Below the pieces are notes generated by a model. The model was not told the DNA's origin and searched no databases. It worked only from the letters and a program-made list of their open reading frames with translations. From Collinsella sp. (GTDB lineage: Bacteria > Actinomycetota > Coriobacteriia > Coriobacteriales > Coriobacteriaceae), in NCBI GenBank assembly GCA_018368345.1, contig JAGZEK010000007.1, positions 91,454-155,453 of the forward strand: a DNA stretch of 64,000 nucleotides, in the 5' to 3' direction. The position numbers and the translations under genes were made by a program. Position 1 is the stretch's first letter. Every line of letters starts with the position of its first letter. Shown here piece by piece: positions 8,077 through 15,652 of this stretch.

Positions 8077-9596
8077 TGGTCCCTCCTTCCCTGGTACATC
8101 GCTGCCTCGAGCACGTGGTCCTGCGTCACTTGCTCGCTCTCGGCGACGTCGGCGATTGTACGCGCGATACGCACCAGTCGCACGATGCCGCGACCCGTGA
8201 GATGTGTGCGCTTCGACAGGCCGAGCACACACTTCTCCGCCGCATCATCGAGCTCAAAGGTCGAAACGACGCCGTCAATGGACCGTGTCTCGTCATCCTC
8301 GGCCTCGGCATCCGCATCGTCCATACGGGATTCGCGCCAAGCGCGAAAAGCGCGGCCGCGCACAACGTAGTCACGTAACTCGGCAGACGACATACCCTCC
8401 GCACCCTCGATAATCACTTGGGGGTCGGGACGGGTCACATCGATCATCATGTCGATACGGTCGGCCAAAGGACCGCGCAGTTTAGACCGATAGCGCTCGA
8501 CCATCGCCGCCGAGCAGCGACACGGTACCTCACGATCGCCCAAAAAGCCGCAGGGGCAGGGATTGCTCGCAGCCAGCAGCTGAAAGCGCGACGGGAAGGT
8601 AAAAGCCCCGTCGACGCGTACGATCCTGACGTAGCCGCGTTCGATGGGCTGACGCAGCGTCTGCAGCACACCCGTGGGAAACTCGGCAAGCTCGTCCAAA
8701 AATAGCACGCCGCCATGAGCAAGGCTGATCTCACCCGGGTGCACCGGGCGCCCACCGCCGATAAGACCTGCGGTCGAAATACTGTGATGGGGGCTGCGGA
8801 AGGGCCGGTGCCCCGCCAACAAGCCATCAATGTTCTCACCCAAAACCGAATGGATGCACAGCGCCTCCTGTTGATCCTCAACGGAAAGCTCGGGCAGGAT
8901 GCCGGTCATACGACGCGCGAGCATCGTCTTGCCCGATCCCGGGGACCCGATCATGAGCAAGCCGAGTTCTCCTGCCGCCGCAAGCGCCATGCCGCGCTTG
9001 GCGACCTCCTGCCCCAGTACGTCGGCATAGTCGAGCTCGGGCTCAAAGGTCGCCTCGAGCACTTCAGAATCCAAGTAGTGCCGCGCGGCATCGCCCATGC
9101 CATGGGCAAGCTGAGACAAATGATCGATGAATCCACAATCCACGCCCGCGAGTGGCACATGCTGGTCTGACCTGCCGGCGATAAAAGACAGCCCCATGTC
9201 GCGAGCCAGCAGCTGAAACGCCACCTCGCCCTTGACGGGAAGCACCGTACCGTCCAAGCCGAGCTCGCCGGCGATAAGGCAGCGATCGAGGTTGTCACGG
9301 GGAATCTGCCCATCGGCCGCCAGAACCGCGATGGCGATGGGCAGATCAAAGCCGCTACCGGTCTTGCGAATATCGCCGGGCGCTAGGTTGACCGTAATGC
9401 CCGAGCGCGGGATCTCGAACCCGGCGGAGCGCATCGCGCAGCGAATACGACCGCGTGACTCCATCACCTCCATACTCGGAATGCCGAGCATCTGGATGCC
9501 CGGAACGCCACCGGCAAGCGAGACCTCGACCGTGACGTGAATCGCCTCGACGCCACGGATGCAGGCCGCGTGAACGGCAAACGTCTCGAACGCCAT
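8073..9596 (-). CDS. comM: ComM/YifB-family AAA+ Mg-chelatase-like ATPase
   Basis: Hexameric helicase of the ComM family, which drives branch migration when transformed DNA recombines. 507 aa from the ATG at 9596, the normal length; the start overlaps the yraN stop by one base. N-terminal Lon-protease-like domain (S-L-A-G-G-V-P-G-I-Q-M-L-G), Walker A G-S-P-G-S-G-K-T, Walker B G-V-L-F-L-D-E-L-A-E-F, sensor A-A-S-N-P-C-P-C-G-F-L-G-D and a C-terminal Mg-chelatase domain. Adjacent dprA supports a role in DNA uptake processing. Confidence 0.95.
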   Translation of the reverse strand: MAFETFAVHAACIRGVEAIHVTVEVSLAGGVPGIQMLGIPSMEVMESRGRIRCAMRSAGFEIPRSGITVNLAPGDIRKTGSGFDLPIAIAVLAADGQIPRDNLDRCLIAGELGLDGTVLPVKGEVAFQLLARDMGLSFIAGRSDQHVPLAGVDCGFIDHLSQLAHGMGDAARHYLDSEVLEATFEPELDYADVLGQEVAKRGMALAAAGELGLLMIGSPGSGKTMLARRMTGILPELSVEDQQEALCIHSVLGENIDGLLAGHRPFRSPHHSISTAGLIGGGRPVHPGEISLAHGGVLFLDELAEFPTGVLQTLRQPIERGYVRIVRVDGAFTFPSRFQLLAASNPCPCGFLGDREVPCRCSAAMVERYRSKLRGPLADRIDMMIDVTRPDPQVIIEGAEGMSSAELRDYVVRGRAFRAWRESRMDDADAEAEDDETRSIDGVVSTFELDDAAEKCVLGLSKRTHLTGRGIVRLVRIARTIADVAESEQVTQDHVLEAAMYQGRRDQ

Positions 9597-10081
9597 CACG
9601 ACACCTGCCAATCGAACGCGTTGTACTGATGCTCGATCTCGGCGATATGCCCGCCGCGAATGGTGACACCCACGGCATCGAAGCGAATCGCCTTGAGCGG
9701 ATAATGCTCCATAAGATAGCAGCTTGCGATGCGGCGGTAGCGGCGTTGCTTTTGAGCGTCCACGGCCTCCTCGGGAAAGACCCGCGTGTTGCAATCCAGT
9801 GCGACGCGTCTGGTCTTGACCTCGGCCATCACCACGACATCGTCGAGCTCATCGAGCAGCACCAGATCGGCCTCGCCCTCGGTGCAACGATAACCCTGCT
9901 CCAGCAAGGTGTAGCCGCGTTCGTTAAAGTAGTCGATGGTGATCAGCTCGCCCAGCATGCCCAGCTCGCGGGGACTGAGTCCCTTGATAAACTCGGGCGT
10001 CATCGCCCCGCAGTCGAGCTCGCCGTTTTCCCAACGCTCCTTGAGCTGCTGCGTCTTGCTCTTTTTGCTTGCGGCACTCAT
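9596..10081 (-). CDS. yraN: YraN family (UPF0102) nuclease-fold protein
   Basis: Small protein with a restriction-endonuclease-like fold, of unproven function in most bacteria. 161 aa from the ATG at 10081, which has AGGAG just upstream; the longer frame to 10171 has no ribosome site. An N-terminal extension of about 40 charged residues precedes the core. The core motif is visible: L-G-E-L-I-T-I-D-Y-F-N-E-R-G-Y, E-G-E-A-D-L-V-L-L-D and V-V-M-A-E-V-K-T-R, giving the D...E-x-K active-site pattern. It sits between rnhB and comM, a widespread order. Confidence 0.9.
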   Translation of the reverse strand: MSAASKKSKTQQLKERWENGELDCGAMTPEFIKGLSPRELGMLGELITIDYFNERGYTLLEQGYRCTEGEADLVLLDELDDVVVMAEVKTRRVALDCNTRVFPEEAVDAQKQRRYRRIASCYLMEHYPLKAIRFDAVGVTIRGGHIAEIEHQYNAFDWQVS

Positions 10082-10179
10082 GGGGTCTCCTTTCCCGCAC
10101 ACTGCATTGCCCCGATGATGAGGGCACCTTTCATGCGGGTAAGTACCGGAAGCAAACCAAAAGCTGACCAAATGCCATC

Positions 10180-10221
10180 AAAAAACGGGCCGTACGCAGC
10201 AATGCTGTTGCATACGGCCCG
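10180..10221 (-). terminator. Rho-independent terminator of rplS-rnhB
   Basis: A 9-bp perfect stem (10186-10194 with 10213-10221) with further pairing inside the loop, followed on the minus strand by TTTTT (complement of 10181-10185). It lies 50 bp after the rnhB stop and separates it from yraN. Confidence 0.85.
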
Positions 10222-10270
10222 CTACCAGCAGGTTTATAGAACCTTTAAGGTCCCTATCTCCACAATTGGC

Positions 10271-11059
10271 CTAGAAAAGGCGCTCAGTCTGCAGAAAGTT
10301 TCCGCAAAAGCTCACGCGGTGCAGCGGACAAAGTCCATGTTTGCGAATGGCCTCGATATGCTCGGGGCTCGCATAGCCCTTCGACTCGGCCAGATGGTAC
10401 TCGGGGTATTCGGCGTCGTACTCGACCATCATCTCGTCACGCGTGACCTTGGCCATGATGGACGCCGCGGCGATGCAGGCGATCTTGGCATCGCCCTTCA
10501 CCACATCGCGCTCGTTAGGAACGGCGCCCAAGGGGTTGCCATCCATGAGGACGCAGTCGGGTTCAAGTCCCGTATCGGCCACGGCGCCCGCAACGGCGGT
10601 ACGGATAGCACGGGCCATGCCCATCTCATCGATATCCTTAGGCGCGATATGGCAAAAACCGATCGCCGTCGCCACCTCGGCAATCTTCACTGAGAGCAAC
10701 TCGCGGCGCGCCGGCGTGAGCTTTTTGGAATCGTTGATGCCCCAGACGCGCGGCTCCATAGGAAGGCAGACGGCGCATACCGTCAAAGGACCGGCCACCG
10801 ATCCGCGACCCACCTCGTCGACACCAACGACCACTCCATCGCCGCCAAGCTCATGCATAAGCTCGTACATGTCATTGACGCGCTCGCGCTCGGCAAGCTC
10901 TTTGTCATGGCGTTTGAGGGCGCGTTCACAAGCCTTGATCACCTGCTGGCGCGGGTCCTCGCGATAATGCTCCACGAGGGCGGGGATCTCCTCAAACGTT
11001 GCGCTCGCCAGCTCTCCGGCAACCTGCGATGCCGAAACCGAGCTCGTCATGTTGGCCAT
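10271..11059 (-). CDS. rnhB: Ribonuclease HII
   Basis: Cleaves the RNA strand of RNA-DNA hybrids and misincorporated ribonucleotides. 262 aa from the ATG at 11059, selected because AGGAGG is 7 bases upstream (the ATG at 11077 precedes that site). About 75 N-terminal residues form a helical extension; then V-G-V-D-E-V-G-R-G-S-V-A-G-P with catalytic D81 and E82, the L-M-D-G-N motif with the third Asp, and the A-S-I-x-A-K-V-x-R-D signature. It follows the rplS terminator, so it is read by read-through or its own promoter. Confidence 0.95.
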   Translation of the reverse strand: MANMTSSVSASQVAGELASATFEEIPALVEHYREDPRQQVIKACERALKRHDKELAERERVNDMYELMHELGGDGVVVGVDEVGRGSVAGPLTVCAVCLPMEPRVWGINDSKKLTPARRELLSVKIAEVATAIGFCHIAPKDIDEMGMARAIRTAVAGAVADTGLEPDCVLMDGNPLGAVPNERDVVKGDAKIACIAAASIMAKVTRDEMMVEYDAEYPEYHLAESKGYASPEHIEAIRKHGLCPLHRVSFCGNFLQTERLF

Positions 11060-11088
11060 ACCAGGCCCTCCTTGCATGCAAATCAGAT

Positions 11089-11117
11089 AAAAAGAAGGGC
11101 CACCCGAAGGTGACCCT
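11089..11117 (-). terminator. Terminator of rplS with UUCG tetraloop
   Basis: Minus-strand hairpin with a 9-bp stem (one G-U pair; arms 11096-11104 and 11109-11117) closed by a C-UUCG-G tetraloop, followed by a T-rich tract (TCTTTTT). Confidence 0.85.
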
Positions 11118-11152
11118 TGTGTCCAAACGAGTGGACAGACGCTGCGATCTTC

Positions 11153-11494
11153 TTAGCGCTTCTCGGGGATGCGAGCAGCCTTGCCCACCTTGTCGCGGAG
11201 GTAGTACAGCTTGGCGCGACGGACGCGACCATGACGAACGACCTCGAGCTTGGCGATCTTGGGGCTGTGAAGCGGGAAAGTACGCTCAACACCGACACCG
11301 AAGGACATCTTGCGGACGGTGAAGGTCTCGCGGGCACCGGCGCCGGCCATGCGGATGACGTCGCCCTGGAAGACCTGGATGCGCTCGCGGTCGCCTTCCT
11401 TAATGCGGTAGTGAACCTTGACGTTGTCGGCGACGCGAACCTGAGGAATGTCCTCGCGGATCTGCTGACGCTCGATTGCGCGGATGTAATCCAT
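11153..11494 (-). CDS. rplS: 50S ribosomal protein L19
   Basis: Large-subunit protein at the 30S-50S interface. 113 aa from the ATG at 11494 (AAGGA 7 bases upstream; a TTG at 11500 overlaps the ribosome site). The conserved F-Q-G-D-V-I and S-x-G-V-G-V-E-R-T-F-P-L-H-S-P-K-I motifs and the C-terminal R-R-A-K-L-Y-Y-L-R-D are present. In many bacteria rplS follows trmD; here trmD is about 8 kb away. Confidence 0.97.
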   Translation of the reverse strand: MDYIRAIERQQIREDIPQVRVADNVKVHYRIKEGDRERIQVFQGDVIRMAGAGARETFTVRKMSFGVGVERTFPLHSPKIAKLEVVRHGRVRRAKLYYLRDKVGKAARIPEKR

Positions 11495-11515
11495 GTGCAA
11501 TTCCTTACTCTTCTA

Positions 11516-11546
11516 GAGGTGCCGTACCACCTTGGCCGGCACGTAG
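11516..11546 (-). promoter_or_regulatory. Possible L19 leader hairpin
   Basis: The rplS leader RNA contains a short inverted repeat, GTGCCG and CGGCAC, around an internal purine-rich loop. A ribosomal-protein leader controlling L19 is plausible from its place between promoter and gene, but I cannot match it to a known family by eye. Confidence 0.3.
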
Positions 11547-11563
11547 TTGAACAAACGTATTCG

Positions 11564-11591
11564 AGTATACACGCGCGGGTTTCTGCTGCAA
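11564..11591 (-). promoter_or_regulatory. Probable promoter of rplS
   Basis: Minus-strand TTGCAG (11586-11591), 16-base spacer and TATACT (11564-11569). The predicted transcript starts about 60 bases upstream of the rplS ATG. Confidence 0.5.
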
Positions 11592-11637
11592 GAACATTTT
11601 TTTACGCAGACAAAAAGACAAAACCCGCACATGATAA

Positions 11638-11665
11638 CCGCCCGTCTCACGAATGAGACGGGCGG
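11638..11665 (-). terminator. Hairpin after ppdK, probable terminator
   Basis: Perfect 12-bp stem (11638-11649 with 11654-11665) with a four-base UUCG-type loop on the minus strand. Only a short T stretch follows, so termination may be weak. It lies about 40 bp after the ppdK stop. Confidence 0.65.
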
Positions 11666-11703
11666 CATGAAGGGGGCTACGCTAGGCGTCTAAACCCAAA
11701 ACG

Positions 11704-14454
11704 TTAGGCGGAACGCTTGGCCTCGAGCTTGGCCTGAGCGGCAGCCAGGCGCGCGAGGGGCACGCGATAGGGCGAGCAGGACACGTAGTCCACGTCGGTC
11801 ACGTTAAACAGGCCCTTGATGGACTTGGGGTCGCCGCCGTGCTCGCCGCACACGCCAAAGTGCATGTCGGGATTGGTAGCGCGGCCCTTCTCGACGGCCA
11901 AGCGCACGAGCTCCAGCACCGCCGTGTCGATGGTCTCGAAGGGATTGTCCTTCAGGATCTTCTTGTGCAGGTACAGCGGGATGAACTTGGCCTCGGCGTC
12001 ATCGCGCGAGAAGCCAAAGGTCGTCTGGGTGAGGTCGTTGGTGCCAAAGCAGAAGAAGTCGGCATGATGGGCGATCTCGTCAGCGACCATGCAGGCACGC
12101 GGCAGCTCGAGCATCGTGCCCACGGGAATATTGAGCTCGACGCCTTCCTCGGCGGAAACCTCGGCGATCACGCGCTCGATAACCTCGCGGGTCTGGACAT
12201 GCTCGGCCGTGATGGAAACGAGCGGAACCATGATCTCGGGGCGCGGGTCGACACCCTCCTTGATAAGGCGGGCAGCGGCCGTGGCGACGGCGCGAACCTG
12301 CATGAGCGGCAGATCGCCAAAGACGACGGACAGGCGCACGCCGCGCAAGCCCAGCATGGGGTTGGACTCGACCATGCCGTCGATGCGACGCAGGCGGGCG
12401 CGCAGGGCAGTGAGCTCCTCCTCGGGAGCGCCGGCGGCCTCCTTCTTGGTGATGGCGACCTCGAGCTCGCGAGGATTATCCAGGAACTCATGAAGCGGCG
12501 GATCGAGCAGGCGGACGACCACATCGCGACCGGACATGGTCTTGAACATCGCCAGGAAGTCCTCGGTCTGAACCTTGAGCAAGTCGGCCAGGGCCTGCTG
12601 CTTCACGGCCTCATCGTCAGACAGGATAAAGCTCTGGATGATGTTCTTGCGATCGCCCAGGAACATGTGCTCGGTGCGGCATAGACCGATGGCCTCGGCG
12701 CCAAACTCGAGCGCGAGCTCGGCATCCTCGGGGTTGTCGGCGTTGACGCGCACGTGGTTGGCGTGACCGTCGGTCTCGTCCAAACGGATCTCATCGGCCC
12801 AAGACAGGATGGTGTCCAGGTCGCCGGTGAGCTCTGCAGAGACCAGGTCAACCGCGCCGTCGACGACGATACCCTGGGTGCCGTCGATGGAGATGACATC
12901 GCCCTCGCGCAGCACGCGGTCGCTGCCCTCGATGCGCACGACCTTCTCTGCCGCGTCAATGTGGAAGCGCTCAACGCCGCAAACGCAGGGCGTACCCATG
13001 CCGCGGGCGATAACGGCGGCATGGCTCGTCTTGCCACCGTGGCTGGTCAGGATGCCCTCGGCGGCGACCATGCCCTTCAGGTCGTCGGGGTTGGTCTCCC
13101 AGCGGACCAGAATGACCTTGTGGCCCTCGTTGGCGCGCGCGACGGCGTCATCACTCGAGAACACGACCTCGCCCACGGCGGCACCAGGGCTGGCGTTAAG
13201 GCCGCTGGCCAGGGCCTCGTACTTCTTGGAGGCGTCGAACTGCGGGTGCAGGAGCTGGTCGAGCTGCGCGGGATCGATGCGGCTCACAGCCTCCTCGCGG
13301 GTGATGAGGCCCTCCTCGACCATTTCGATAGCAATGCGCAGGGCGGCAGTGGCGGTGCGCTTGCCCACGCGGGTCTGGAGCATCCAGAGCTTGCCCTGCT
13401 CGATGGTAAACTCGATATCGCACATATCGCGGTAATGATCCTCGAGCGTCAGGAACACGCGCTCGAGCTCCTCGCCTGCGGACTCGAGGCCCGAGGTGGT
13501 CTTGAGGTCGGCGATGGGCTCGGTGTTTCGGATGCCGGCGACGACGTCCTCGCCCTGGGCATTCACCAAAAAGTCGCCATAGAACTCCTTGGTGCCGTCG
13601 GCCGGGTTGCGCGTAAAGGCGACGCCGGTCGCAGAGGTCTCGCCCTTGTTGCCAAAGGCCATGGCCTGGACGTTGACGGCGGTGCCGAGCTCGTCGGAAA
13701 TGCCGTGCTGCTTGCGGTAGATGCAGGCGCGCTCGTTCATCCAGCTGCCAAAGACGGCCTGGATGGCAAGGCGCAGCTGGAGCTCCGGATCGTGCGGGAA
13801 AACGGGCTTACCGTCGGCGACCTCGAGCTCGGGATACAGGGTCGCCTCGACGTTCTCGGAGAAGATGCCCTTAAAGGTCTCGACGAGCTCCTGCAGGTCC
13901 TCGGCCGAAAGCTCGGAATCGACACGAACGCCGGCGACCAGGCGGGCCTGGGTCAGGGCGTTCTCGAATAGGTCGGCGTCGACGCCCATGACGACGTTGG
14001 AGAACATCTGGATAAAGCGACGGTAGCTGTCCCAGGCAAAACGCGGGTTTTGCGTCTGGGCGATAAGGCCCCGGACGGAGTCGTCGTTGAGGCCCAGGTT
14101 GAGAACCGTGTCCATCATGCCGGGCATGGAGAACGGAGCGCCCGAGCGAACCGACACGAGCAGCGGATCGGAGGCGTCGCCGAGCTTCTTGCCGCAACGG
14201 GCCTCGAGGTCCGCCTCGGCGGCAACGATCTCATCGAGTGCGCCTTCGGGCCAGACGTTGCCGGCACCGGAGTACTCGACACAGGTCTGGCAGGTAATGG
14301 TAAAGCCACCGGGAACCGGCAGACCGATGCGGCTCATCTCGGCAAGGTTTGCGCCTTTGCCGCCAAGCACGAAGTTCATGGATTTGTCGCCCTCAGTGAC
14401 ACAGGTGCCCTGGGCGTCGGTTCCAAAACGGTAAACCCTCTTGCAATCGCTCAC
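11704..14454 (-). CDS. ppdK: Pyruvate, phosphate dikinase
   Basis: Interconverts pyruvate, ATP and phosphate with PEP, AMP and diphosphate; in fermentative bacteria it can work in glycolysis or gluconeogenesis. 916 aa, with N-terminal ATP-grasp domain (G-G-K-G-A-N-L-A-E-M, V-S-V-R-S-G-A), central phosphohistidine domain (G-G-K-T-S-H-A-A-V-I-A-R-G-M-G-T-P-C, containing the catalytic His and the preceding Thr targeted by PPSR) and C-terminal TIM-barrel PEP domain ending near F-C-F-G-T-N-D-L-T-Q and F-G-V-C-G-E-H-G-G-D-P. GTG start behind AAGGGG. The regulator gene ppsR lies upstream but seems damaged. Confidence 0.97.
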   Translation of the reverse strand: MSDCKRVYRFGTDAQGTCVTEGDKSMNFVLGGKGANLAEMSRIGLPVPGGFTITCQTCVEYSGAGNVWPEGALDEIVAAEADLEARCGKKLGDASDPLLVSVRSGAPFSMPGMMDTVLNLGLNDDSVRGLIAQTQNPRFAWDSYRRFIQMFSNVVMGVDADLFENALTQARLVAGVRVDSELSAEDLQELVETFKGIFSENVEATLYPELEVADGKPVFPHDPELQLRLAIQAVFGSWMNERACIYRKQHGISDELGTAVNVQAMAFGNKGETSATGVAFTRNPADGTKEFYGDFLVNAQGEDVVAGIRNTEPIADLKTTSGLESAGEELERVFLTLEDHYRDMCDIEFTIEQGKLWMLQTRVGKRTATAALRIAIEMVEEGLITREEAVSRIDPAQLDQLLHPQFDASKKYEALASGLNASPGAAVGEVVFSSDDAVARANEGHKVILVRWETNPDDLKGMVAAEGILTSHGGKTSHAAVIARGMGTPCVCGVERFHIDAAEKVVRIEGSDRVLREGDVISIDGTQGIVVDGAVDLVSAELTGDLDTILSWADEIRLDETDGHANHVRVNADNPEDAELALEFGAEAIGLCRTEHMFLGDRKNIIQSFILSDDEAVKQQALADLLKVQTEDFLAMFKTMSGRDVVVRLLDPPLHEFLDNPRELEVAITKKEAAGAPEEELTALRARLRRIDGMVESNPMLGLRGVRLSVVFGDLPLMQVRAVATAAARLIKEGVDPRPEIMVPLVSITAEHVQTREVIERVIAEVSAEEGVELNIPVGTMLELPRACMVADEIAHHADFFCFGTNDLTQTTFGFSRDDAEAKFIPLYLHKKILKDNPFETIDTAVLELVRLAVEKGRATNPDMHFGVCGEHGGDPKSIKGLFNVTDVDYVSCSPYRVPLARLAAAQAKLEAKRSA

Positions 14455-14780
14455 GATACTTCCCCTTCCATGCGCTTACGCGCACGACCGTGGTAACGAA
14501 TCGACCCGCCGGATGCGGGCCGTGAGGGAACTATACGGCGGGTTTTGGACAGGCTTGAGCAGAGGGTGCGCGGTTTGGTAAACGTGCTAAAACCGGCGGT
14601 AAACGGTAGGTAAAGGTGGCTACCTTATGAAGATACCACTACAAGGAAAGTGCAGGTCGGATGCGATGTTTTTGCTAAATCGCTTTAGCATTTATCAGCA
14701 TTATTTCCAAGTATTCTCTTTGGTTAGCTAAAAGAGCCCCGTCCCAAATTAGCTACCCAAACAACCTTGTCCCAAGTGAG
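14455..14780 (-). other. 326-bp gap between ppsR and ppdK
   Basis: No convincing gene. On the minus strand a TATAGT element at 14530-14535 could be the -10 of the ppdK promoter, though no good -35 is visible. There is a small TGCTAAA/TTTAGCA hairpin near 14674-14691 and, at the ppsR end, two diverged copies of a short repeat described separately. The segment 14620-14730 is AT-richer than its surroundings. Confidence 0.6.
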
Positions 14781-14784
14781 CTAC
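14722..14784 (-). repeat. Short dispersed intergenic repeat, two tandem diverged copies
   Basis: On the minus strand two units read approximately GTAGCTcAcTTGGGACaagG and GTAGCTaAtTTGGGACggGG, the second followed by CTcTTTTAGCTAACC. The first begins at the ppsR stop codon. A third related copy follows the rsfS stop at 22732-22765. Confidence 0.65.
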
Positions 14785-15618
14785 TTTTGTTGAGCGCGGC
14801 GGGCGGCACGGCGGGCTCTTGCCTCTTGAATCTCTTCGAGGTGAGCAATGATCTCGGCAGCGCTTTCCTCGATGGCTTTGCCGTCGGTACGCACAACAAA
14901 GCAGCCTAAGCGCTTCATGAGGGCACGAGCTTCCTCAAGCTCGCTGCGCACGCTCTCAGGCTCGGCATAGGAGCCGGCAACGGCACGGGCGTAGTCATCG
15001 CCCAAGCGGCTATCGCGAATCTCAGAAATAACGTCGACGGTCGAAATCAGGCCGAACAGGTGCATCGGGTCAACCTCGTAAATCGACTTGGGCGGCTCCA
15101 TGCCATGCGCCAGTGGGACATTGGCGACCTTGTAGCCCTGATAGGCTAAATACATCGACAGCGGCGTCTTGGATGTACGCGACACACCCAGCAGCACGAT
15201 ATCGGCACCCGATAGATCGTCGCAGCCGCGCCCGTCATCGTGCTCAACGAAATACTCCATGGCCTCGATGCGATGGAAATAGCGGTCATCGGTCTTATGA
15301 ATCACGCCTGCAACGCCCTTGGGTGACGCACCGATGAGCGACGAAAGCACGGCGAGTGTCGGGCCGATCAAGTCGACCGAGCGGATATGCAGCATGCCCA
15401 GGTAGTCGAGTACGCGGGCGCGAAGCGCCGGATCGACAATGGTATGGAATACGGCAATATCGCGATGGTCGGCATCGACGCGCGGACCCACAAACGACTT
15501 GACCTGCTCCACCGAGGTCACCTTAGGCAGGCGCAAGAGATGAAAAGCCCCTTCATCAAATTGCCCGGACGCCGGAGATAACAATAACGGTGGGACGAAC
15601 GGCGACCGGGCAATCCAT
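14781..15618 (-). pseudogene. ppsR: PPDK regulatory protein (PPSR) with broken 5' end
   Basis: PPSR is a bifunctional kinase/phosphorylase that switches PPDK off and on. From D-E-G-A-F-H-L-L-R-L-P-K to the C-terminus the protein is intact, including the P-loop G-V-S-R-T-S-K-T-P-L-S and the Y-E-V-D-P-x-x-L-F-G motif. The natural start is the ATG at 15618 behind AAGGAG, giving a leader ending T-V-I-V-I-S, but this frame meets TGA TGA after 21 codons. The downstream frame resumes at A-S-G-Q-F-D-E-G. Compared with the family, the conserved D-S-x-G-E-T-A segment (about 12-16 residues) between these points is missing, with a frame change. This looks like a small out-of-frame deletion. A TTG at 15584 could start a 267-aa N-truncated product, without a clear ribosome site. 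Confidence 0.8.
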
Positions 15619-15652
15619 GCGGGGCTCCTTTTGCGCTTACGCGCAGGGTAGC

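Noticed and set aside
8073..9596. Magnesium chelatase subunit for chlorophyll or B12 synthesis
   Set aside because: The Lon-like N-terminal domain, 507-aa length and dprA neighbour identify ComM/YifB; the chelatase label is only fold similarity.
14781..15584. Intact 267-aa PPSR starting at TTG 15584
   Set aside because: No ribosome site at that TTG, while a good one sits before the ATG at 15618 whose frame is broken; the conserved N-terminal motif is absent.
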